Below, piece after piece: positions 32,275-45,100 of a DNA stretch of 64,000 nucleotides. The notes below the pieces were generated by a model. The model saw nothing but the letters and a program-made list of their open reading frames with translations. It did not search any database and had not been told where the DNA came from. The DNA is from Ascochyta rabiei (Eukaryota; Ascomycota; Dothideomycetes; Pleosporales; Didymellaceae): contig NC_082408.1 in assembly GCF_004011695.2 (NCBI RefSeq), forward strand, positions 47,501 through 111,500. The letters run 5' to 3'. Each line of letters begins with the position of its first letter. Within the stretch, counting starts at the first letter, position 1. The position numbers and the translations under genes were made by a program.

Positions 32275-35200
32275 ATGTTACTAACTAATAAGAACAATAT
32301 TAAGCCTAACTCTATGCTACCCCCATAGCCTGCTTCTACTTCTGCAAAGAAGACTTCTTGTAACAAGTCTTACCTACGCTACACAGAAACCCCTATAGAT
32401 CCTAAGCCCTTTAATTATTAGGGTAGCAGTGCTATTTCTAATTGCGTATAAGACTTTAGCTACAAGACATATAAAAAAGCTGCTACCTTAGGAACCTTTG
32501 TTACACACAGCAGCCTATCTGCTTTATCTGCTAATTAACTAAAATCTTAGACTTAGAAAGACAAGTAAGCTACTGTTAAAACAGAGGATACTGTTACAAA
32601 AATCTACTAGCCTACTCTCTACTCCCCTTAGGGACAGGCTTCCCTGTAGAAACTTACTAACGCTACTCTAGGGCTATAGAAAGAATCTACTTACGACAGC
32701 TAGTGTAACACCTTTACCCTAGCTCTATAGTTTTGCTACAAGGACTCTTTACGCGCTATATCCTCTTAGGTCCCTTTAAATAACAGTCTCTCCTAACAGT
32801 TTTAGCACCTTCCTACCACTATAGTTAAACACTTCCTAGTTAAATACTTCAGCCTAGGTAACTAACCTTTAGAGTTCCTTATTATACTGCTCGCAGATTT
32901 CAACTTCTAGTCCCTTAATCCTCTTGTTTAGAGTCTAGGGCTACCTTTGCTGTCTAATAACTATCTAGATAGGTATTTTATGTACCTTACCTACAGACAA
33001 TGCTCTGTACTCTCCGCCTTCCTCCTAGAACTTCTTAGTAAGGTTAATAGCAGTCTACACGCGCTATCCTAGCAACTAAATAATAAGTAACTTAAGTTAG
33101 ATTAAGCTAAGCACTTTTACTCCTAACTAATTAACTGTAATAATTAGAGAGCCTCTTAACTAAACAACTTGTAAGCTAAGTTTACTCAGTATTAGCAGCA
33201 ATCTACTTAATTTGCTTAGTATTACCAACAGCTTAAGCTAAAAGCTAATTAAGGCTTAGCACAGGAATATCTGGGAGGCCAGGCTAATAACACTACTAAC
33301 TAACCCCCCTCCTGCTTTAGACACCTCCTTTGCTTAGCTTAGTAGTCCTCTAATACCCCTAAGCCTAAAACACTAGGCTTAGTAGGCACCTATACTAGTA
33401 TACTGTTACAGTTATAACTTTATAATAACGTACCTACTATAATAGACTAATTCTATACCCCTCTAACATAGGTTAAGGCGCCTTCTACATACACGCCACC
33501 AGAGAGCACTACCCTAGTTGCCCTAACTTCTACTCTAGCCAGCGCCTATTAATTCCTTTAGTTCTTAGACTAGTACAACAACTAACTAGATAAGGCTATA
33601 AAGAAACTGTCCTATTTTGTAAGCCCTAAAGACAACTTTAATAATTAGTTATTTAACTGCTTACACTTTATACGCGCTAATAGTTAGAACTATTAACATC
33701 CTACAGACTAGGCTGATTTCTTCTTAATCTACACTAAAGAACCTGCCTACGCTCTTCTACAGGATCCCTCTAGTTTTACCTACTACTACTCTAACCCTAT
33801 AGATTGCATCTATTGTCTATAGAAAGTTTATAGAGATAAGGATATCTATAGTTTAGCTAAATAAGCCTTTAACCTGTTTATATTCCTACAATACCCTAGC
33901 CTAGAAATTGCTGATGTTGCTATAGCGTTTTTAGTCTTCTGCACTAAGATAGAATATTTTGTTTAGTAGCTAAACTAGATACTAGAAACACATTACTATA
34001 GGCTGTAGACTAAACTCCCTAATTTTGCGTAGTAATAGATAGCTAACGTAGCCTATAACAAATTACTGTCTAGGCTACGTAACTACTATAACTAGCTTAA
34101 CACCTTCTTCTATAACCACGCTTATATCCCTTCTAAGGTTAATAATAAGGATATCCTAGGAGAGAGGCAGAATTAATTTGGTCCTTGTAACCGTTAGGCC
34201 ACTCGCAAAAACACTACTACCATCTCCCTAGGGTCGCCTGCCGTTCTTCAACCTGCACTAAGCTAAGAGAACAAGGATACCTACTAGCGTTAACCTAAGA
34301 AGACTGGTTTTATAACTAATATATTTATGTGTTTTAACTGCAGAACTAAGGGTTACAAAGCAAATTAATGCCCTGCTCCTCCTAAGCCTAAGACCTACGC
34401 TGCACCAGCAGCTGTACCTAAGGACTCTACTATAAACTAACATATCTCTACAGACTAATTCCTACTATTAGACAGTAAAGATAACAAATTTGACTCCTCA
34501 GACAAATACGCCTCTGATTTAGAAAACTAGGTACCTTAGATAATAGTTACTACCTAAGGACTGTTTCCTAATAAGTGCGCTCTACTAACCCCTTTATACC
34601 CTATTTAGACACTACTAAGGCTAGCTTAATTATTTGTTAGGTTAATACTACCTAGACAACTACTAAGAAACCTGTTTAAACAGGCAGCTAATTAGCTTTC
34701 TAGGCTTTCTTAGGCTGTAACAAAAACACCCCTTACAGTGTCTGCACACTAGCAGACAATAGCGCTAACGCTAGCTTTATCTCTAACACCTTCTTAAAGA
34801 AAACAGGCGCCCTTTAGCTTATTCTACTAATAACACCTATTATCTGTTAGGGATACAACAGCAAACCCGCAGAAACTATTACACATTAAGTAGAGTTTTA
34901 CCTTAAAATTAACTTACACCTTAAGCGTACTAGCGCCTATGTTATAAACAATTATAGAACTTTTTACCTAATCCTTAGATTTAGGTAGAGGGCTATTTAT
35001 AACCCTACTATTTCCTAGTAAAACTACTCTATTACCTTTGCAGATAAGTATTGTTCACAGCACTGCAACTTAACCACTTAAACCCCTGCCCTACTTTGCG
35101 AAGGTTCCCTGCTAGATACTAAGCCCCCGCTACTATTAGAACCTAGTTCCAGCAACTACTACAAAGGGCAATCTACTTAACCCTAATCTATACTTTCTAG

Positions 35201-38200
35201 ATTACTTTATACTTATATAGTATAAAAGACATATAATATCTATATTATATTAGCTTCTGCAGCAAGGCTATACAGGAAACGTACTAATTACTCCCTTATC
35301 TTACTATAAAGACTTTAAGCTATAACTACTAGACGCGATTTAGTAGATGCCAATTTTAACAAATTCTTCTAACTAAGCTAGGACCTACCCCTTTCTAACT
35401 TACTTACCCCTAAAGAACTAAAGGGATACGCTGACTTTATTCTAACATTTAATAGGGAAGCTACTAAAACTCTCCCTAACTACAGTAACCTTAACTATAA
35501 AATAAAGCTTAACCTAGGTACAAACCCTCCTAATTATTGCCTTTAACCTTTCTCTAGACAGCAAATAGAACCTATTAAACACTATATTAAGGAAAATAAG
35601 GCATAAGGTTTTATTAAACGCTGCAACTCCCCTGCTTAAAATAACCTGCTTATTGTTGCTAAACCTAGGGGGAGCCTGTAAGTCTGTGTGGATTACTAGG
35701 AGCTTAACAACGCTACTATTAAGGACTAATATCCTATTCTATTTTTCCGCAAAACTATAGCATAACTTAACTAGGCAACTATATTCTTAAAATTTAATAT
35801 TATCTACGCCTTTTATAGAATTTAGATAAAGCCTAGCTTAGAATAGCTTATAGCATTCTCTATATAGAAAGGTATATACTAGTACAAAGTTATATCCTTT
35901 AGACTATATAACACCCTAGTAACATTTTAGCAGGTAATTAATAACTTATTATTTAAATATCTTAATTAATTCTGCACAGCATATTTAGATAACGTTCTAG
36001 TCTTTTCTAACTCCCTAGCTAAACACAAGGAACACGTTAAGAAAGTTCTTAGTAGACTTAAAGATTAAGGATTTTACGTAGATCTAAAGAAATCTAAATT
36101 CTATAAGGAACGCGTTAAGTTCCTAGATATAATTATTACTAACAACACCGTACAAATAGACCCTAACAAAATTAAAGCTATCTAAGATTAGGAGATGCCT
36201 AAAACAGTACCTAAAATTTTCTCCTTTCTAGGTTTTACTAAATTCTATTAACATTTTATTAAAGGGTACTTGTTAATTGCTCTCCTCTTAACACAAGCGG
36301 TTAAATCTACTGTAGTTTCTAGACCTTCTAAGAAAGATCGCTTAGTAATCTAACGTTCTGTCTGGTACTAAGACTTTAAGCCTACCTAAGCCTATAAAGA
36401 CGCCTTTTATGCCTTAAAAAGGGCCTTCTAACTAGATATTGTACTCTAACACTTTAATCCTACGCAGCCAGTTATTATCCGTACTAATTCCTCTAGCTAG
36501 GCTACAGGAGGAATTATAAAGTAACAGAATTAAAAAGGCAATCTACAACCTATTACGTTCTTCTTAAAAAAACACTTATCTACAGAATGTAATTATAACA
36601 TCTACAATATAGAACTTATAGCTATTATTTAAGCCTTTAAAGAATAGGAACTAGAACCTATAGGCTCCTCTTATATAATATAGGTAATAACAGATTATAA
36701 GAACCTAGAAACCTTTATAAAGACTAAGAAGCTTAACTAACGCTAAGCTCAATAGTTACTATTTCTCTTCTAGTTTAATTTTAAAATAATATACGCACCT
36801 AGACCTATAAATAGTAAAGCAGATGCGTTAAGCTAACGTCCTTGGGACATCCCTAGGGACAAACAAGACAAATAGTTATTAGACACACACTAAATCATCC
36901 TAGGACTATATAACCTAGACCTAGGAGTTATACCTATAATACAAGCTACTCTATAAGCTCTCTCCCTTACTACTAGCAGACGACCTGAATTTATCTCACT
37001 AGAAGCTTAGGCAATAACAACGGTCTGCGCCACTTAGACAACCTTAGCAGAGCCTAATAATTTACAAGATAACTTTAACCTAATAGACAACGTTTATAGG
37101 ATATTACTACTAGATTTACTACTATATCTAGAAGATCCCTAATCTACTAAAGACATGCTTACTAACGCATACGCAACTAATACAGCTACACAGAAAATCT
37201 TTTCTACCCTAAATAAAAACAACTAAAAACTAAGCTTCTAGTTCTGCAAAAACAGCTACTATATCTCTCTAACTAACTGTCTCACTATTAGTAAAGGCTC
37301 CTCTAGACGCCTGTTCCAAGATAAGACTTGGCTCTACATACCCCCTAACGCACAATTATAATGCTAGATATTTAACTTATACTATAACTACAAGAGTGTA
37401 GGCTATAAAGGTTCTAAAGCTACTTTATATCTAATATTTAGTCGCTACTATTAGCCTAGTATGCCTTAGTCTATTAAAAAATATTGCTAAGCTTGCGCAG
37501 TATGTAAATGCGTAAGGCCTTCCTAGAAAGCCTATAACGGTTTCCTTAAACCCCTACTAATCCCTAACACTAGGTGGTTAGATATCTCTATAGACTACAT
37601 TTAAGATTTACTAGCTTTATCTCTTAACAGCTAATTATACACAAACCTGCTTGTTATAGTAGATTGTCTTACTAAGCAGCAACACTTCTTTCTGTTAGTT
37701 AGCTGCTCTTTAAAGGAATTTGCTTACTACTTTATAGAAATCTTTCGCCTCTATAGACTTCTGCATACTATTATATCTAATTAAGGTACTTCCTTTATAA
37801 ACAAATTCTAGAAACAGGTTTACAAACGCCTTTAAATCTTAGCTAAGCTATTAACTTCTTATTACCTATAAACTAATAGTTAAACTAAATAAGCTAATTA
37901 AAGCTGTAAAATCTATTTGCGGAAGTATATTAACTACACACAAAATAATTAGGCTTTATAGCTGTATCTTGCTAGGTTTTAAGCTAATAACACTATTAAT
38001 ATGTCTACTAGACTTATACCTTTCTTTACAGATCTTAGGTATTATCCTTACAGTAGTATACACCCTAGTAAAGACTATACCTAAATAGAACTATTATTAA
38101 AAGAAGCTAAAGACTAAATCTTGCGCGCTAATAAGTTACTCCGCACCTACACTAACCTTCTAGAATATCTAAAGATTTAGCTTACCTAGGCACAACAAGA

Positions 38201-38850
38201 ACAACAAGCCTAAACTAATGCTTATTGCTAACAGACTCTAAAATACGCAGTTAGTAACTTAGTTTAGGTTTCTACACGTAACTAGAATACTACCTAGCCT
38301 TTAAAAAAACTAGACTATAACTATACTAGGCTATACTTAGTTACTTATGTTATACACAACAGAGCTGTATATAAACTAGACCTGCCTACAGATATAATAT
38401 TAAAAGGCGTATTTCTAGTATTTTACCCTAACTTGCTCCAGGAAACAAGCTAAGACAATCTACTAGATTAAGCACTACCTAAACTAACACCTGTAGAGGT
38501 TACTAACAACTAGGGTTTAGTCTCTTAAGAATAGTACGTTAACTTATTCCTTAATTATAGAAAGCAACGTGGTATATAGGAATACCTTATTAAATAGTCT
38601 AATAACCCTAAACCTACCTAGGAACCTGCTAAGTAACATCTTAACTACTACAACGCTTTCTTGTTTCACTACAACAATCCTAACAAACTAGTTCTACCAG
38701 CACTCTAAATGCTAACAGACTAGCAGCCTTGCCTAGAAGACACCTTTAACAACAGCTAGTTTAGCAATCTTAATAAATCTAATTAAAACAGGATAGGCTA
38801 ACAAAAGCGGATACATTACTTAACAGAATATTAGGCTACTTTTAACAGGC
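32275..38850 (+). pseudogene. gypsy A-2 gag and pol, dense RIP stops
   Basis: ATG 32275 matches the A-1 gag start and is intact. Gag runs to about 34535 and the zinc knuckle region at about 34330 reads CFNCRTKGYKAN, again with His changed to Tyr. Pol follows to TAA 38706 and perhaps beyond, as in A-1. The RT box reads YLDNVLVFS (about 35985). Nearly all Gln and many Trp codons have become stops. Arg and Gly codons are often changed to Lys, Ser or Asn. Confidence 0.85.
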
Positions 38851-39318
38851 TCCTTTATAGTTTAAAAACACGCCTAAAGACACACTAAACATAATCTAGA
38901 CCTACTTAAGCTCGCCCTTAGGCTGCTACAGTTTAGCAATTAACTATTAATAAAGGTTAACCTTAAAGTTAAGGATAAATCTAGCTCTATTAAATTAATA
39001 AATTTCTTTGTACTACTCCCTTATATAAGCTCTAAACAGGGAAAGGTACAATTTTCGCGGTGCAGGGTTTATGCAGTAGAAAAACCATAGAGGTTGTTTT
39101 TTTATGTATAGATTTAGGGAGACCTATATAACACCACTAAAGGTATATACCTTAATTACACTCTAACTACTAATAGGTTCTTACACAGGATTTCTACATC
39201 CTCTTTTCCTTTGTTTTTCTTTTACTCTTACTTAAAAAACTGTTAGTATTAGACTCTTACAGTTACTTGTACACAGACTTTAGCTTAAGAGACTTTGCTA
39301 TTTATAAGAAGGGGCACG

Positions 39319-39573
39319 TGTTAGGACTTCTGCTAAGGTAAGATGGTAACCTACTAGTATGTGTTACAACCTACTAGCAGATTCTATTAAACCTAGTAGA
39401 ACCTTCCTTTACTTGCCTTTACTTTTACTTGCAGAGAGCACAGGCCTTACTACTATAAGTAGGCCTCTCTCTCTGCCCTCTTGTAGCTCGCTGTCTGCTA
39501 TTTTGTTCACTCCTCTTTTGAATCTATTAGTTCACCAGGTCGCTACTTTTATGCTTGTAAAGTCTGCCTTACA
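39319..39573 (+). repeat. 3' LTR of gypsy A-2
   Basis: 255 bp. Preceded by GAAGGGGCACG, the slightly decayed polypurine tract, and followed by GTAAG. Confidence 0.94.
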
Positions 39574-41021
39574 GTAAGGCTTATAGTTAGAGGAGACTAA
39601 TAATGTAATATTACATTATAAGACACGTATACAGCAACACTTACCGGCTAATTACTTAGAATACTAATAGTAATTACTGTAAAATATAATTTTAAACTAA
39701 AATAATAGGATGTTATAAATACTTTTATCTATACAGCTATTAACTACAAAATATATATAAGGATACTAAGAGGATACTAGAAGATAGGCACTTTACTAAA
39801 GTTATAGAAAGCCTTATACAGACTCTGTATCTCCCCTCTACTATAGCAGAAGGAATTTACAGTAATATTAGCTAAATTTAGATTTAAACAAGTACTATAA
39901 GAGCTATGCTGTATAATTAAGGGTTAGAATCATTATCTTCTTCTATATAGACAATATTATAATTGCGTACCACCTAAAGCACAAATAAGAGGCAGATAAT
40001 GCTATTAAACAGATATAGAAGCACTACCTGTGCACTAGAGGAGATAACCTTTAATAGTTCCTTAGTGTAGAAGTCTAACATAATAGACAGTAATAGATAA
40101 TTTAATTGTTACAAGCCGCATACGTTAACAAGATTAGTTAATTAGTAACTAGACAGGACGTAAGGCATAATACGCTAATATCTAGAATTAAACTTAAGAC
40201 TAGAAATAGTCTAGCTAAACTGTTAGAGATTAATTTATATTAGTAAAAGATTAGATCCCTGTTATTTGTAGTAGTAACTACTTAACCTAGTATAGCGTTT
40301 GCTACGTTACAACTTACATACTTTCTAGTTAACCTAAGTAATAAACACTAAGACGCTGCTAACTAAGTGCTCCTGTACCTATAGAAAATAAGGAATCTAT
40401 TACTTAACTTTAGATAGGGTAAAGGACTTAAAGTTAAAAGTAACGTATTATTTACTAATAATACTATAGACTAAAAGAGGTCTAATGGATACGCTATTAA
40501 GCGATTTAGAGGACTTATTACCTAGAGAGCGAATAAACAAGATACTGTTACAACGTCAACTACTAAGGCTAAGCTCCTAGCACTGTCTTAAGTAGCTAAG
40601 GAAGCGATATTTACCTCTTAACTATTAAAAGAGCTTTAGGTAACCCTAAGTAATTTAATAATAACAATTAAATGTAACAATATGCAGACAATACGTCTAG
40701 TTACTATAGATATTACTAAGATATAAACTTAACTTTAGTATATTAATATATATAACTACTAGTTATAATAAGAAGTTAACTATAAAATAATTAAAGTAGA
40801 ATATATCCTATCTAACAATATAATTACATATAGATTTAAAAGTCGTTGCTAATTAGCAAATAGGCTGGCTTTCTTAATTAGTTAGGACTTGTTAAGGGCT
40901 AGAAGGGTACATTAAGGGATATCCTACTTAAGAAGATGTAAGAGCAACTTAAGAACCTTATATTAAAGAGTTAATTAACTAGTTTATATAGCTTACTATA
41001 GGATTCTAAGCTAAAGGGGTA
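39574..41021 (+). pseudogene. copia-2 reverse transcriptase and RNase H, broken
   Basis: Continues the copia-2 polyprotein after gypsy A-2. The RT box is visible at about 39940-39970 (FYIDNIIIAY-like) and the RNase H part reaches 41010. As in copia-1, the second catalytic Asp is replaced by Asn. Heavily RIPed. Confidence 0.85.
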
Positions 41022-41189
41022 TATGAAATAAAAGGTATTAGAGAAATAGGTTAGGTAATATACCTGCTAAGAAACCGTACAGGGGCCCCTACTAGAACCT
41101 AGATAAGATAAAAATCACCCTCACATAGAACAACAACAGAACATTAATACATTATCATTAACCTATTACTATTACTATCTAATCTGACA
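41022..41189 (+). repeat. 3' LTR of copia-2
   Basis: 168 bp aligned to the copia-1 LTR. The initial TG is mutated to TA, and the end reads AATCTGACA. Preceded by CTAAAGGGGTA, the decayed polypurine tract. Confidence 0.88.
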
Positions 41190-41337
41190 TTACTATATAA
41201 ATATCTAATAAGTAAGGGTTTTTGTAGCCTTAACAAAACTATAAGAGTGCTTCCTTACTAGGACTATAAACACTGCACATAAGGGCTGTAACTATTATAA
41301 CTATGTAGACTTTTTACTATAAGTCCTAATAGATTCC
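41190..41337. other. Host DNA between copia-2 and gypsy A-3
   Basis: 148 bp of AT-rich sequence with no gene. It is not 28S, although copia-2 begins in 28S. The last part, TAGACTTTTTACT-AAGTCCTAATAG (about 41307-41332), is one copy of a roughly 67-bp direct repeat whose second copy lies at 50952-51018. Confidence 0.6.
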
Positions 41338-41592
41338 TGTAAGGCAGACTTCACAAGCATAAAAGAAGCGATCTGGTGAACTAATAGATTCAAAAGAGGA
41401 GTGAACAAAATAGCAGACAGCGAGCTACAAGAGGGTAGAGAGAGAGGCCTACTTATAGTAGTAAGGCCTGTGCTCTCTGTAAGTAAAAGTAAAGGCAAGT
41501 AAAGGAAGGTTCTACTAGGTTTAATAGAATCTGCTAGTAGGTTGTGACACATACTAGTAGGTTACCATCTTACCTTAGCAGAAGTCCTAACA
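41338..41592 (-). repeat. 3' LTR of gypsy A-3
   Basis: 255 bp, plus-strand TGTAAGGCAGACTT to AGTCCTAACA. Followed on the plus strand by CGTGCCCCTCCTTATA, the complement of the polypurine tract. Confidence 0.94.
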
Positions 41593-42199
41593 CGTGCCCC
41601 TCCTTATAAATAGCAAAGTCTCTTAAGCTAAAGTCTGTGTATAAGTAACTGTAAGAGTCTAATACTAATAGTTTTTTAAGTAAGAGTAAAAGAAAAATAA
41701 AGAAAAAGGGGATATAGAAATTCTATATAAGAACCTATTAGTAGTTAGAGTATAATTAAGGTATATGCCTTTAGTGGTGTTACTTAGGTCTCCCTAAATC
41801 CTAATATAAAAAAACAACCTCTAAGATTTTTTCTACTACACAAACCCTATAACGCAAAAATTTTACTTCTCTCTATTTAGAGCTTATATAAGGGAGTAGT
41901 GTAAAGAGATTTATTAATTTATTAGAGGTAGATTTATCCTTAACTTTAAGGTTAACCTTTATTAATAGTTAATTGCTAAACTGTAGCAGCCTAAGGGCAA
42001 GCTTAAGCAGGTCTAGATTATGTTTAGCGTGTCTTTAGGCGTGTTTTTAACCTATAAAGGAGCCTATTAAAAGTAGCCTAATATTCTGTTAAGTAATATG
42101 TCTGCTTTTATTAGCCTATCTTATTTTAACTAGATTTATTAAGATTAGTAAACTGGCTCTTATTAGAGGTGTCTTCTAGGGAAGGCTCCCAGTCCATTA

Positions 42200-45100
42200 G
42201 CATTTAAAGTGCTGGTGGAACTAGTTTGTTAGGATTGTTGTAGTAAAACAAGAAAGTGTTGTAATAGTTAAGATGTTGCTTAGCAGGTTCCTAGGTAGGT
42301 TTAGGGTTATTAGACTATTTAACAAGGTATTCCTATATACCACGTTGCTTTCTGTAATTAAGGAATAAGTTAACGTACTATTCTTAAGAGACTAAACCCT
42401 AGTTGTTAGTAACCTCTACAGGTGTTAGTTTAGGTAGTACTTTATCTAGTAGATTGTCTTAGCTTGTTTCCTAGAGCAAGTTAGGGTAAAATACTAGAAA
42501 TACGCCTTTTAATATTATATCTGTAGGCAGGTCTAGTTTGTATACAGCTCTGTTATGTATAACATAAGTAACTAAGTATAGCCTGGTATAGTTATAGTCT
42601 AGTTTTTTTAAAGGCTAGGTAGTATTCTAGTTACGTGTGGAAACCTAAACCAGGTTACTAACTACGTATTTTAGAGTCTGTTAGCAATAGGCATTAGCTT
42701 AGGCTTATTGTTCTTGCTGTGCCTAGGTAAGCTAAATCTTTAGATATTCTAGAAGGTTAGCGTAGGTGCAGAGTAACTTGTTAGCGCGCAGGATTTAGTC
42801 TTTAGCTTCTTTTAACAATAGTTTTATTTAGGTATAGTCTTTACTAGGGTGTATACCACTATAAGGATAATATCTAAGATCTGTAAAGAAAGATGTAAGT
42901 CTAGTAGACATATTAATAGTGTTATAAGCTTAAAACCTAGCAAGATACAGCTATAAAGCCTAATTATTTTATGTATAGTAAACATACTTTTATAAATAGA
43001 TTTTAAGGCTTTAATTAGCTTATTTAGTTAGACTATTAGTTTATAGGTAATAAGAGGTTAATAGCTTAGCTAAGATTTAAAGGCGTTTGCAAACCTGTTT
43101 CTAGAATTTGTTTATAAAGGAAGTACCTTAATTAGATATAATAGTACGCAGGAGTCTATAGAGGCGAAAATTTTCTATAAAGTAGTAAGCGAATTCCTTT
43201 AAAGAGCGGCTAACTAGTAGGAAGAAGTATTACTACTTAGTAAGATAATCTACTATAACAAGCAGGTTTGTGTATAATTAGCTATTAAGAGATAAAGCTA
43301 GTAAATCTTAAATATAGTCTACAGAAATATCTAACTACCTAGCGTTAGGGATTAGTAGGGGTTTAAGGAAACTGTTATAGGCTTTCTAGGAAGGCCTTGC
43401 ACATTTACACACTACGTAAGCTTAGTAATATATTTTAATAGACTAAGGCATACTAGGCTCATAGTAGCGCCTAATTATTGTATATAAAGTAGCTTTAGGA
43501 CCTTTATAGCCTGCAATTTTGCAGTTATAGCATAAGTTAAATATCTAGTATTGTAATTGTGCGTTAGGGGGTATATAGAGCCAAGTCTTGTCTAGGAACA
43601 AGCGTCTAGAGGAGCCTTTACTAATAGTGTAACAGTTAACTAGAGAGATATAGTAGTCGTTTTTGCAGAACTAGGAGCTTAGTTTGTAGTTATTTTTATC
43701 TAAGGTAGAAAAGATTTTCTGTGTAGCTGTATTAGTTGCATATGCGTTAGTAAGTTTGTCTTTAGTAGATTAGGGATCTTCTAGATATAGTAGTAAATCT
43801 AGTAGCAATATCCTATAAACGTTGTCTATGAGGTTAAAGTTATCTTCTAAGTTATTAGGCTCTGCTAAGGGTTTCTAAGTAGCGCAGAATGTTGTTATTG
43901 CCTAAACTTCTAGTAAGATAAATATAGGTTGTCTGCTAGTAGTAAGGGAGAGAGCTTATAGAGTAGCTTGTATTATAGGCGTAACGTCTAGGTCTAGGTT
44001 GCGTAGTCCTATGATAATTTAGTGTGTGTCTAATAACTGTGTGTCTTATTTATCCCTAGGGATGTCCCAAGGACGTTAGCTTAACGCATCTGCTTTACTA
44101 TTTGTAGGTCTAGGTGCGTATATTATTTTAAAATTAAACTAAGAGAGAAATAGTAACTATTAAGCTTAGTGTTAGTTAAGCTTCTTAGTCTTTATAAAGG
44201 TTTCTAGGTTCTTATAATCTGTTATTACATATATTATATAAGGGGAGCCTATAAGTTCTAGTTCCTATGCTTTAAAGGCTTAAATAATAGCTATTAGTTC
44301 TATATTGTAGATGTTATAATTACATTCTGTAGATAAGTGTTTTTTTAAGAAGAACGCAATAGGTTGCAGGTTGCCTTTTTAATTCTGTTGCTTTATAATT
44401 CCTCCTGTAGCCTAGCTAGGGGAATTAGTACAGATAATAATTTGCTGTATAGGATTAAAGTGTTAGAGTACAATATCTAGTTAGAAGGCGCTTTTTAAGG
44501 CATAAAAGGCGTCTTTGTAGGCTTAGGTAGGCTTAAAGTCTTAGTACCAGACAGAACGTTAGATTACTAAGGGATCTTTCTTAGAAGGTCTAGAAATAAC
44601 AGTAGATTTAACAGCTTGTGTTAAGAGGAGAGTAATTAATAAGTACCCTTTAATAAAATGTTAATAGAATCTAGTAAAACCTAGAAAGTAGAGAATTTTA
44701 GGTACTGTTTTAGGCATCTCCTAATCTTAGATAGCTTTAATTTTGTTAGGGTCTACTTGTACACTATTATTAGTAATAATTATGCCTAGAAACCTAACGT
44801 GTTCCTTATAGAATTTAGATTTCTTTAGATCTACGTAAAATTCTTAATCTTTAAGTTAGCCAAGAACTTTCTTAACGTGTTCCTTGTGTTTAGCTAGGGA
44901 GTTAGAAAAGACTAGGACGTTATCTAAATAAGCTGTGCAGAATTAATTAAGATATTTAAATAATAAGTTATTAATTACCTGCTAAAAGGTTGCTAGGGCG
45001 TTGTATAGTCTAAAGGGTATAACTTTGTACTAGTATATACCTTTCTATATAGAGAATGCTATAAGCTATTCTTAGCTAGGCTTTATCTAAATTCTATAAA

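Larger units (their letters stand above)
31259..39573 (+). mobile_element. Ty3/gypsy retrotransposon A-2, heavily RIPed
   Basis: 255-bp LTRs have GTAAG duplicated at 31254-31258 and 39574-39578. Colinear with A-1 throughout, but with CpA, TpG and many CpG sites converted, so almost no frame exceeds 60 codons. Inserted in copia-2 before its RT. Confidence 0.95.
18564..41189 (+). mobile_element. Ty1/copia retrotransposon copia-2, split by gypsy B and gypsy A-2
   Basis: 168-bp LTRs of the copia-1 family lie at both ends. The internal leader (18732-18770) continues after gypsy B at 27804, and the coding region is cut again at 31258 and resumes at 39574. Removing the two insertions leaves about 5.3 kb. 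The expected flanking duplication is absent: AGTCT precedes it and TTACT follows. The left flank is 28S relic and the right flank is not. This suggests a deletion or exchange between two copia copies. Confidence 0.88.
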
